A DNA stretch of 64,000 nucleotides, taken from Ilex aquifolium. Taxonomy: Eukaryota; Streptophyta; Magnoliopsida; Aquifoliales; Aquifoliaceae. The notes under the pieces were generated by a model. That model was not told where the DNA came from, ran no database searches, and saw only the letters and a list, made by a program, of their open reading frames with translations. Below, piece after piece: positions 11,522 through 21,470 of the stretch. A program made the translations under genes and the position numbers. Positions within the stretch are counted from its first letter, which is position 1, and each line of letters opens with the position of its first letter. The stretch lies in contig OX637391.1 of NCBI GenBank assembly GCA_951799425.1, positions 15,479,551 through 15,543,550 of the forward strand, read 5' to 3'.

Positions 11522-12847
11522 CTACTCAAAAAGGACAGAAACCATAACGCCATACTCATCACCATCACCATCATCATCACCATCACTCTCACCCCCATCA
11601 TCATCATCACCACCATCATCCTCCTCCTCCTCCTCATCATAATCCTCATCAGTTTCTCCCACCTCAACTACTATGGAAGCTGAGGGGGCAGAGGTAGGAG
11701 GTGGAGGTCCACCAGGAATCGGCTCTCCGGGGAACGTGTGCTGAAAAAGTCTGGTCATCATAGCAGAGATCACATGCACTGTCTCCTCCAAAGCGTCAAG
11801 GCGCTGAGATACTGAGCACTCCGGCACAAAAGTAGATGGCCCAGCAGAGGAAGGTCCCGCAGAGGATGACTCCGGCCTTGGAACCCTAGCCCACTCACCA
11901 TGGCTCATCGCCGTCCTCTTACTGCTACTAGCTTTCCCGATCGCTTCGGTCTCGAGGGGAGTTATCTTGTCAAAAGCATAACCTTTCACCTTGAAGTGGT
12001 TGCACATCAAGGTGACTAGGTTACCAAATGGGAGGTTCGCCTTTGGTTTGCTAGTCTAGGCGAAATCTCTCATCACCTCCCATATAAAAAGTGCAAAGTC
12101 CATAGCCTTCCCCGACATCACCGCATCCAAGAGGGCAAGTTTTTCAATGTTAGGAGTCTTCTCGATGCCCCTTGGAAGCAGGTTATAATGTAAGATCTTG
12201 TTCATCATCCCATATGAATGTTTGAGGCCTCCGACTTGGACCGTTCCCCTAAACTGAGTCGGGTCCTCATACATCAAAGCCACGTATTTGGGGATGGTCT
12301 TGAACCGTGTGATGTTATGTGGATACACCGGAGTGGAGGGACGTGGCCTCTCATAATCCATGAGGGTGGCAATCACCGTAGGGGTCACATTAAAAGTCTT
12401 GCCCTCCACGTTCGTTCTCAAAGTCTCAAACTCATCAACCACCTTGAGTTTTTGGTAGAACTCTCGGCATAAAGACAAATTAAATCCACTTACGGTCTTG
12501 AACCAAAATCCAATCCCACGGGTCTCAATGATTTTCACAACATCGTTATTTGGGCCAAGGGATACCCTATCAATGTACCTCTCGCAAGTAACATTTTTTT
12601 CTTTGATGCTTTGGACTCGAGCATCATTGCGAGCTTTCTTTCGTCGCTCGCTCCTGTCCCCATTAGTCCCTTCCCCGCTCCTCTTGCAGGCACTCGCACT
12701 CTCAGGCTGTGGAGAGCTAGGCCCAGCACGCTTGGTGCGGGCCATGCACAGCAACAGTGCCCAGAACACCAACAGGGAAATAAGGGCCATCAAAAACCCC
12801 TCAACTGGGTCCAAAACATGAGAGATGATCTTCCCTGGACGAGCCAT
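11522..12847 (-). pseudogene. Athila env-like ORF A (plant transposon protein domain), one in-frame stop
   Basis: The post-pol ORF of element A, upstream of the PPT. It reads from an ATG at 12847 (an in-frame ATG also exists at 12958) to 11522, broken only by a TAG at 12056-12058; the reading continues in frame on both sides, so a single C-to-T change of a Gln codon would explain it. Residues about 14-36 from the 12847 start form a strongly hydrophobic segment ending in ARTKR, like a signal anchor. A basic Ser-rich region follows, then the conserved core containing LCREFYQKL and the NITRFKTIPKY and LLPRGIEKTPN stretches found in the 'putative plant transposon protein' family of Athila-like elements. 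The C-terminus is acidic (Asp/Glu/Gly runs near 11560-11660). The family's function is unproven; envelope-like is only a historical name. Confidence 0.75.
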
Positions 12848-13136
12848 TGCAAGGATCTTGGAGGTTTTGAAGAGGTTAAAATGGATTAGGGCTTGGGAAA
12901 TTTTCGGCAAAACTAGTGTTTTAAAAGAGGGACTCTTCAATTCTTCACTAAAAATCACTAAATCAACAGCCCTTGGGGTGAGGATTGAGAGATTAATGGA
13001 ATAGATGAGAGATTTTTATGCTTAGAGGTGCTTTGAGTGAGAGAGAAATGTCTTAGGGTTTGTAAATTAGGGAGATAATGAATAGTTCCCCCGAAAAAAA
13101 TTTGATTAAACCCCTAATTTTTGGGATTCTGGGTAA

Positions 13137-13265
13137 AATCCACTGGTAGGTTGATGGAAACCTACCGGTAGGTTTTACTCCAGTGAACAAAAAATACCGG
13201 TAGGTTTGAGGTAGGTGCAGGACCGGTGGCCAAAACCTACCGTTATGGCCTACCGGTAGGTTTTC
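13137..13265. promoter_or_regulatory. LTR-derived ACCGGT palindrome block upstream of env-like ORF A
   Basis: About 130 bp collinear with LTR A 10855-10985, including the 18-bp perfect palindrome AAACCTACCGGTAGGTTT at 13158-13175, ataccggtaggt near 13193 and CCTACCGGTAGG near 13249-13260. It lies about 290 bp upstream of the 12847 ATG on the minus strand. This is a piece of the LTR regulatory region duplicated next to the second ORF, which suggests an internal promoter or RNA-processing signal. Confidence 0.65.
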
Positions 13266-14874
13266 CCTTATTTGCAAAATAGACCTCTGCTATCCAACAC
13301 ACTTCCACTCCACTTCCAAAACATGTGCTAGACTTATAAATCACAATTTGAACCATCATACCCCAAGTCATTACCGAAATTGCAATATGATTTAAAGTTT
13401 GATGCTTTCAACACACAAGCCCTGGATTTCTACATTTAACTATCAAAATGAACACCAAAAATGCAAGACACATATTCAAATAACATGGGCATTCCTAATT
13501 CATTCAAATATCAGAAACTTGAGCAATATTCCCTTATCCCACAAGCATAGGACTACTTAACACATCGATTAAATACCCGACTCAAGCACACATGAGCATC
13601 ACTATAGTCTTAAATACTAGTCTAGATTATGCACCTACACATTCATTTTCGAACTCGTGTGTATGTGCAATGGACATATAATTTAAACATTTACACAATG
13701 GAATTCCCATTCACTTTGGGCTATCCAAATTAAGCTTCAATGCAAAACTCACCAAGGGTGTCTCTCAACAATGAATTACACTATGTTATCCTGGTATGCT
13801 CTCCATGTGTATATGTGAGATAGAATCTTGTGCACAAAACGAATAATGCTCACATATAATCCAAAAATGAAGTTCGTGCATGACAATGAAACGACCTTGG
13901 CATAATCTCATGAAAGGAATGCTAGGGCACTATAGAGCAAACCAACTTCTCTTTTTCTTTAAAAGCATGCATCTCCCATGCTTCTCTAGATTATTTAGGA
14001 CTTCAAGGGTTATAATGGGGCATTGGGGTGGTATTGAGGCAAAAGAAACGAAGGATATAGGATAACAAAGAGGGTTGTTCCGAGTAAATGACTTTTAATT
14101 CAAAAACATCTCCCTTTTCATGGGATTTTCAGTCTAACCCCATCACCACACTCTTTGTTTCTTTTCTTTCTTTTCCTTAACATTTTCCTTTTATTTGCTC
14201 AATTTTTTCTTCTCTTACCCCATTTTTCTCATTTTCTTGGATTTTCATTCTTTTTTCATTCAACTCTTTGAGTTTCAACATCATTCATCCCTTTTGTTTG
14301 AGTTTCCACATCATACTTCCTTCTCTTTTACGATCACTCATATTCACCTATAGGAACAACCAGGGTGAGGTAGATTTTTATCATTTTGCACTGGCTTTGT
14401 CAATTGTGTGGCATAGAAACGAAGTTACACTTTAGGCTCAATCACGACACTAGGGATAATATTTTCAGAAGAAAAAGGCAAAGGCTCAAGATAAATCAAA
14501 GACGACCTAAGATCATTTCTAGATAAGTATGAGGAAGCATTATGCATTTCAAGACAAGTCAATTAACTACACAAATGCACCTAACCAAAACAAACATAAT
14601 GTGATTATTGAACAAATTTGAAATTTGAAGAATTGTTCCTTGAGTAAATCTAAGTCCCCTCCAACAAGGATTGTCATTTCACAAAATATGATCATTTGAT
14701 ACACACATCAAAGGTTCACTCCATCAACCAAAGAAGGGACACAACACAAAAATTCCAACTATCCACAACCACTCTCAAAAGAAGAAACAATCATCCACAA
14801 CAAACTATAAAAGAAAAAAAAACACCATACATGAAGAAACAAACACACAAAGCAAGAACATAAATCTCCTTCTC
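13266..14874 (-). other. Non-coding spacer, mainly of element A (between lost pol and env-like ORF)
   Basis: No open frame with domain content. It contains a T/C-rich stretch (14150-14330 on the plus strand) and a matched pair of gttgttcc / ggaacaacc words (14073 and 14353) that could bound a small sub-repeat. The junction between the truncated 3' end of B and the sequence of A must lie here, probably within a few hundred bp of 14875, but it cannot be placed exactly. Confidence 0.5.
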
Positions 14875-15982
14875 TCACTCTCCTCCATATCCACCAGCTC
14901 CACCCCTCAGGTAGCTGAGAATCTCCTCTTGCTGTCGGAGAATCTCAGCTTGCTTGGTCTCGATGCCAAGCATGATGTCTCTCAGTGATCTCCGAGTGCT
15001 GGTGCTGGGGCCTACCTCCTGGGGCTGCTCTCTCTCTTTCTCCATTTCTCTCTCCTCCTCCGCATCGAGCTCATCTTGCACCTCGTCAACTCCATGGGTA
15101 TGGGGCATCTCTTGTCTTGTCGCCGAGCCTCCACTATGGCCTTGGCTCCTCTGGAAGGAAACCTTATTCAGTGGGCCCATTGGCCTCTGTATGGTCATCT
15201 CCGGTCTCACCCTGACCCCATTGTCCTTGCACATCTCAGTCACTAGGGTGCCAAACGGGAGAGAATTTTGCTTCACATCGCATCCCTTATTCATTTCTGT
15301 CAAAACCAGGGAGGGGAGGTCGATGCTGTGGCCTTCCCAAGTGCGTAAAGCAACCGGGCCATGTCGGGGAGGATTTCGTTTTTTCGTCCGATCGGGGCGA
15401 AGTTCGAAACCACAATTAGGTTCAACATTTTATATTTATCAGTTAGCTCTCCTTGTCTAAAAAAATTGTTCCCACCCCAAGAAAAAGTAGCCACCCCGGT
15501 CAATTTGGCCCCCACCACATCCATGTCTACTTTATTTCTCGGGGGATAGGTAGGCATTGGCACTCGAGGCACTTCTTGCCTCAACTCCCTAATGTAATCC
15601 TCATCAACCCAAAGTGAGTTCCTCTCACATAACTCTGTATCTCTCCGTTATTGATCTTGGCGTTGGAGTAAAACTCCCGCACCAAGTCAACCACGGCCTC
15701 CCCGCCGTTTCGCAAAAACCACACCCATCCTCTCCTCTCTATGTCCACAACAATACCCAATTCCACAAAATTCTCCAATACCACATTACGCTCACAAACA
15801 ACGGCTTGGTTTTGGTAGAAATTATTGTACCTGTCAGCTTTTAGAGTCGTGGGGAATCGGGTCTTGTCATATCTTCGCGTGATGGGTGGCCTCCCTTCTC
15901 GTTCTTCAATCACCTCTTCTATGAAATGGGGCTCTTGATTGATCACATTGCGCCTGGTAGGGAGCTTGACCCTTGGAGGCAT
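14875..15982 (-). pseudogene. Athila env-like ORF B, frameshifted
   Basis: The post-pol ORF of element B. It starts at an ATG at 15982 (MPPRVKLPTRR). The conserved core has LVREFYSNAK and YVRGTHF, the family signature also seen in ORF A. The frame is lost near 15620 (after YVRGTHFG) and resumes with DEDYIRELRQEVPRVPM; it shifts again near 15310 before LTEMNKGCDVKQN, the block that pairs with the LPFGNLVTLMC region of ORF A. The C-terminus is acidic, then coiled-coil-like (GIETKQAEILRQQEEILSYL) and Gly-rich. No hydrophobic anchor like that of ORF A is seen at its N-terminus. Not expressible as one protein. Confidence 0.75.
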
Positions 15983-16211
15983 GATGTTTCGGTTTTGAGG
16001 TTTTTGGGGCTTGAGAGTTTTGATTTTTTTTTTTTTTGAGGATTCTTGATGTGGGAATGGTCTTGAGAGGGTCGATTTTAGATAAAAATGGGGAATGAGG
16101 GGTGTTTTGAGGGCTGGGTATCGAAGAGACAGCCTAGGGTTTGAGGTTTTTTCAAAATTTTTGGGGGTTTTGGAGTGGAGAAGACGAACCAAGCTTTTAT
16201 AACCTGAGTCG

Positions 16212-16362
16212 TGACGTTCGAACGTGAGTGGCGTTCGAACGTTATATCTCGTTCGAACGTTCTATTGGCATTCAAACGTGCTGAGCTCCTAGTACTTTTT
16301 GTTTCCATCAGTAGTTTCATCAGAGACTAAGTACTGCAAGCATGTTACGTTCGAACGTCAGA
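16212..16362. promoter_or_regulatory. LTR-derived GTTCGAAC palindrome block upstream of env-like ORF B
   Basis: Contains gacgttcgaacgtgagtggc, cgttcgaacgttat, cgttcgaacgttct, a decayed cattcaaacgtg and, at about 16350, ttacgttcgaacgtcag. The same palindromes and spacing (gttcgaacgtgagttggc) occur in LTR B at 24735-25110. The position relative to the env-like ORF is the same as for the unrelated palindrome block of element A. Confidence 0.65.
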
Positions 16363-16627
16363 TCAAAAATTGAAAATTTCTACGTAAATTTAATATTCAT
16401 AATCAGAGAGGTTTATACAAAAGGTTGAATCAAAAATTCATGGCGTCTCAGGATAAATCCCTACCCACACTTTAGATTGGTATTCTGGGACATTCCTTAC
16501 TCGGCCCATATTTTTAGTTCAGTCAAAAGAGTTTGTATAAGAAGATTTTTACACTTTTTACAAAAATTCGGACCTTTGGCTTTCATCCCCAAAAACACAT
16601 TTTCCACAATTTTGTTAGAAAAGTAGT

Positions 16628-16732
16628 CTAATCTGAGTCGTCCTCTATCTCTGTGTCATTCGAACAACCAGTGACTCTCCCAATTTCTTGTCTCACAAAC
16701 CGGTTAAGCAAAGTACTGGAATAGAATGACAT
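16628..16732 (-). CDS. Short ORF downstream of the nucleic-acid-binding-like ORF
   Basis: A 34-codon frame (ATG at 16732, TAG at 16628-16630) on the same strand, 33 bp after the stop of the preceding ORF; the frame stays open for several codons upstream of the ATG. It starts MSFYSSTLLNRF and ends in an acidic tail (DTEIEDDSD). Not recognised. It may be the end of a longer decayed frame or chance. Listed because it forms a tight pair with the 90-codon ORF. Confidence 0.25.
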   Translation of the reverse strand: MSFYSSTLLNRFVRQEIGRVTGCSNDTEIEDDSD

Positions 16733-16765
16733 CTCAGGGTAATCCTTACTCAATCCATTCACTAT

Positions 16766-17038
16766 CTAGTTTAATCGATCGAGTGCACGACCGGAAATCA
16801 GTTCAGAACACTTATTATATCTTTTCTCGTGAAAGACTCTACCACACTGTTTACAGGCACCAAGCCTTTTTACACGACGACGTTTAGCAAAAGTGCTTCT
16901 GCCATAGAGGAGTTTCGCTTGTTCTTCTCGTATTTCGGCTTTCCTTACCAGTCTTGCTTTTCTCCTGATCATAGTATGCACATCAGATGGAAAAGTGCGT
17001 AGAACTCCCAAACTAAACCAAAAAAGTTTAACATCCAT
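16766..17038 (-). CDS. Small basic Cys-cluster protein, resembles carlavirus-type nucleic-acid-binding protein
   Basis: An intact 90-codon frame (ATG at 17038, TAG at 16766). Residues 5-25 are hydrophobic/helical, residues 25-45 are rich in Arg, Lys and Glu, then GRSTFAKRRRVKRLGA leads into a Cys cluster: CKQC (X2 spacing), a His five residues on, then a third Cys seven residues after that. This order (short hydrophobic N-terminus, G-x-S-x-[FY]-A, arginine cluster, C-X2-C-x-R-V, late Cys) is the layout I know from the small nucleic-acid-binding proteins at the 3' end of carlavirus and related genomes (Pfam Viral_NABP type). It lies between pol and the env-like ORF of element B. It may be a captured or endogenised viral gene, or a retroelement accessory gene that converged on the pattern. 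I see no coat-protein-like frame beside it. Homology is inferred by eye. Confidence 0.45.
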   Translation of the reverse strand: MDVKLFWFSLGVLRTFPSDVHTMIRRKARLVRKAEIREEQAKLLYGRSTFAKRRRVKRLGACKQCGRVFHEKRYNKCSELISGRALDRLN

Positions 17039-17648
17039 GTTTTCTCAGCTTTAAGACTCACTATCTGGTTCTTTAACGTCTGTCAGTCACAAAGACGATT
17101 GGAACTGACTCACAGACATGATCATCAATTTATACAAAACACGAGGCATGATACACACTATGATCAGAAACAGCAACAACAACAACAAAAATAAAAAATT
17201 TTACGGGCACAAAATAAAAATATGAACTGTAGTTCTCACTCCCCAACCTAAACTGAATATTGCCCCCAATGTTTCGAATTTATCAGTGTATGGATCTTAG
17301 AGATGAGGTTGAATGGTAGAGATATGTTCATCTGCCGAAACCTACAAATAAAAATACACAAATTACTCATCTTTGCGCAGATCTGGGTTTCGGGTAGGCT
17401 GAAAATCCTTGTGTGTGAGTGCGAACAAGAGAAGAACACCCATAAGCAAATATAAGATTAAAATGCAAAGCATGAAGCAAAAGATTGTGTTTATAGAGTG
17501 TGTAGTCATTGGTTTGCAGGGGATGGGTCATTTATCAAATAACAGAGAAAAACGAAGAAGAAAAAGAAGAAAAAGAAGAAGAAAAAGAAGAAAAAGAAGG
17601 GGGGGCCAACAGTGGCGGCTGGGAAAAAGAGGAAAAAGATTGGGGTCC
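17039..17648 (-). other. Pol-env spacer of element B
   Basis: No supported gene. At 17227-17250 the minus strand has ggttggggagtgagaacta, which resembles a polypurine tract followed by TG. The tract tttttgttgttgttgttgct, ending tttctgatcatag near 17160, looks like a pyrimidine-rich 3' splice site. At 17531-17605 the plus strand is an almost pure GAA/AAAGAAG tract. These could mark a spliced transcript for the downstream ORFs; this is inference. Confidence 0.4.
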
Positions 17649-20600
17649 TTAAAAAGGCGCCCCAGCGGGTTGGGTTGGGTTGAATTTTTCCTGACCCGAT
17701 CCAATTGAGTGTCGGCAGGCGCGAATCTCGGAGGAATATTCTGGTTCCATTAAAAGAATGGTTTCCACATTTTTAACAAAGTTCTCCAAAAATGGTTTCA
17801 ACCGTTGACCATTAGCAGTAAAGATATTACCGTTCGATGAGTTTTCCATTTCAACTGCTCCATGTCTAAACACTTTTTTGACAATGTAAGGCCCAGTCCA
17901 TCTTGACTTCAACTTACCAGGAAAGAGGCGGAGTCCTGAATTAAATAACAGGACTTTTTGAGAAGGCTCAAAGATTTTCGCACAATATTCTTGTCATGAA
18001 AGATTTTCATCCTGGTTTTAGCAATCTTAGCAATCTCATATGCTTCATTTCTCAATTCCTCCAATTCATTTATCTAAAGTTTCCTTGCTAGTCCGGCCTT
18101 GTCCAGGTCAAAGTTCATTGCTTTAATGGCTCAGTATGCCCTATGTTCCAATTCCACAAGTAGGTGACACGGCTTTCCATAGACTAATCGATAAGGAGAC
18201 ATGCTCAAAATTGTTTTAAAAGCAGTGCGGTATGCCCAAAGTGCATTAATGTGTCTCGACAACTAATCTTTACGGTCTGGATTTACCGTTTTTTCTAAAA
18301 TTAATTTGATCTCCCGATTAGCTAGTTCAGCCTGTCCACTGGTCTGTGGGTGATAAGAGGTTGCAATTTTGTGAAATATCAAGTATTTTTTCATCAAATT
18401 CCAGAAGGGACGATTGCAAAAATGAGCACTTCCATCACTTATGATTGATTTCAGAATTCCAAATCGGGACAAAATATTTTCTTTTAAAAACTTGATCACT
18501 GTTCGATGATCATTATTTCGGCATGGAATTGCTTCAACCCATTTTGACACATAGTCTACAGCCACTAAAATGTATAGATAGCCAAAGAAAGGGGGAAACG
18601 GTCCCATAAAATCGATGTCCCAACAGTCAAAAATTTCAATCACCAGAATGGGGTTTAAGGGCATCATGTTTCTTTTAAAAATGCTTCCCAACCTTTGGCA
18701 TCTATCGCAAGTTAAACAAAAGGCATGGACATCTTTGAAAAGCGTGGACCAGTAAAATCCACACTGCAATATTTTTGCAGTGGTTTTCCTTGATGAAAAA
18801 TGGTCACCGCATGCTTCAGAATGACAAAATGTTATTACCTGGTTGCTTTCATGAGCGGGGATGCAATGCCTTATGATTTGATCCTTACAGTACTTAAATA
18901 CATAGGGATCCTCCAAAAAGAAGTTACGAACCTCCCTCTGAAATTTTTTTTTGTCCATCATGGTAAAGGACGGGGGGAACGTACTAGTAGCAAGGAAGTT
19001 AGCAATATCAGCGTACCATGGTATCTTATTAATCATGAACAGTTGTTCATCAGAGAATTTCTCATTGATTGGCAGTCCATCTTCACGAAATTCATATGTT
19101 AATTTAGACAGATGATCTGCCACCACATTCTCGACACCTTTCTTGTCCTTGATGACAAGATCAAACTCTTGGAGCAAGAGTATTCATCTCAAGAACCTTG
19201 GCTTGGCATCTTTCTTTGTGAGCAAGAATTTTAGGGCTGCATGGTCAGTGAATACAGTAACAGAAGAACCAACAAGATAAGAACGAAATTTATTCAGAGC
19301 AAAAACTACAGCAATCAATTCTTTTTCAGTCGTTGAATAATTCATTTGAGCATCATTCAAAGTTTTGCTTGCATAGTAAATCACATGTGGTTTCTTATCC
19401 TTTCTTTGTCCCAACGCTACAATATAATCACTTGCATCACATATTAGTTCAAAGGGTAGAGTCCAGTCAGGGGGTTGCATTATTGGAGCAGAAATTAACA
19501 TACCTTTAAGCTTTTCAAAAGCTTTCTGGCATGCTTCATTCCACACAAAAATTACATCCTAACTCAGAAGATGACACATGAGTTTGGCTATGGTACTGAA
19601 ATATTTTATGAATCTTCTGTAAAAACCTGCATGCCCTAGGAATGATCGGACATCCTTTACAGTCTTAGGGGCGGGCAAATTTTCAATCAGATCTATTTTT
19701 GCCTTGTCAACTTTCATGCCCTCAGACAACACAATGTGACCAAGGACAATGCCTTGTGTCACCATGAAATGACATTTTTCCCAATTGAGCACTAGGTTAG
19801 CTTCCTTACATCTTATTAGCACTTTCTCTAGATTGGTCAGACACAAATCAAAGGAATCACCATATACAGAGAAGTCATCCATGAATACTTCCAAAAAAAT
19901 TTCAACCATGTCACTAAACAAGCTTAGCATGCATCTTTGGAATGTTGCAAGAGTGTTACAAAGTCCAAATGGCATCCTTTTGAATGCAAAGGTGTCAAAG
20001 GGGCATGTGAAGGTTGTTTTCTCCTGATCATCTAGTGCTATCTCAATTTGATTGTACCCAAAATATCCATCTAGGAAATAGTAGAATGCATGTCCTGCAA
20101 TTCTTTCTAGGACTTGGTCAAGAAATGGAAGAGAAAAATGATATTTTCTAGTGACCAAATTGAGTTTTCGATAGTCAATACACATTCGCCATCCTGTGAC
20201 AACTTGAGTTGGTACTAGTTCATTTGCATCGTTTTTTACCACTGTGACCCCAGACTTTTTGGGCACAACTTGGGTTGGACTAACCCACTTGCTATCGAAG
20301 ATAGGAAAGATTATCCCTGCATCTAAGAGCTTGAGTACTTCCGTTCTCACAACTTCCTTCATGTGAGGGTTCAGTCGTCGCTGCATTTGACGAAAGGGTT
20401 TTGAATCCTCTTCAAGGTATATAACATGATTGCAGATTAACGGGCTTATACCTTTCAAGTCAGCAATGGTCCACCCAATGGTGCTTTTATGGCTTTGAAG
20501 AACTTCAATTAGTTTAGACTCTTGCAAGTCTGTGAGCTTAGATGAAATTACCACTGGGTATGACTCGTCCTCTCCTAAGAATGCATATTTGAGATCAGAT

Positions 20601-21470
20601 GGGAGAGGTTTCAATTCAGGCTTTGGTGGCCTGATACTTGATGAGAGTGGCTTTGTGCCACTCGATGAAAGTTCCTTGAATTTGGGTACCCATGTCTCAA
20701 TAGCATGAGTAGGGCAAGTTTGTGGATTTGGGCCATCATTTTTTGACTCAGATGTGCTAGGTTCCAACTGGTATGATTTAGCAGAAGGTTCACAAAAGGT
20801 ATCATTCACATGTTCGTGAATCAACGACTCAATGAAATTTATTTCTCTCTCTTCTTTGTCCTCTCCTGGGTGTTTCGCAATATTAACAATATTCAGCTCA
20901 AGAGTCATATTCCCAAATGTTAATTTCATAACCCCATTCCTGCAATTGATCAGAGCATTGGAGGTTGCTATGAAGGGTTGACCAAGAATAATGGAAATTT
21001 TATTTTCTGAATGCATTGTTGGCTGAGTATCTAGAACAATGAAGTCCACCGGGAAGACAAAGTTGTCTACTTGGACAAGTATATCTTCAACAATGCCCCT
21101 AGGGATTTTGACATATCTGTCGGCCAACTAGAGTGTGACACAAGTGGGTTTGAGTTTACCCAGACCCAACTGCTGGTAGACAGAGTAGGGTAGTAAATTA
21201 ACACTGGCTCCAAGGACTAACAGTGCTTGTTCTATTTTGAAGTTTCCAATGAAACATGACACAGTTGCAGACCCCGGATCCTTGTATTTTGGAGGGGTTT
21301 TGTGTTGAAGAATGGCACTGGCTTGTTCTGTTAGGAAGGTTCTTCTTTGAACATTCTGGCTTCTCTTGACTGTGCATAAGTCTTTTAGAAACTTGGTATA
21401 AGACGGAACTTGTTTGATTACATCCAGAAGTGGGATGTTGATCTTTACTTGCTTAAAAAGCTCGTAAATT
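17649..21470 (-). pseudogene. Athila-type pol of element B (protease, RT, RNase H, integrase), broken
   Basis: Domains in order on the minus strand. Protease at about 21260-20930: the expected Asp of the DLGAS-type site reads VLGAS, so the catalytic residue is missing, and an in-frame TAG at 21127-21129 follows. Reverse transcriptase at about 20230-19680, with FMDDFSVYG intact. RNase H at about 19546-19184, keeping CDASDY, TEKEL and FTDH but apparently lacking three or four residues after DASDY. Integrase at about 18900-18270, with the HCCC zinc region ([16 protein letters not shown]) and the catalytic region [22 protein letters not shown]-terminal WTGPY module lies at about 17910. Stops or shifts lie near 21460, 21127, 19552, 19180 and 18260. 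The sequence type matches Athila-lineage Ty3/gypsy polyproteins. Inactive, but enough remains for phylogeny. Confidence 0.9.

Noticed and set aside
12218..12889. Plus-strand frames opposite env-like ORF A
   Set aside because: Shadow frames of the minus-strand ORF, which carries the conserved family motifs.
16212..16362. Heat-shock elements (TTCGAA words)
   Set aside because: Plant heat-shock elements need GAA and TTC units at fixed 2-bp gaps in series; here the unit is a closed TTCGAA dyad within a longer palindrome.
17242..17660. 3' LTR of element B just below pol
   Set aside because: A PPT-like word occurs at about 17230, but the sequence next to it does not match LTR B (23351-25277), and an env-like ORF of the same strand follows further on.
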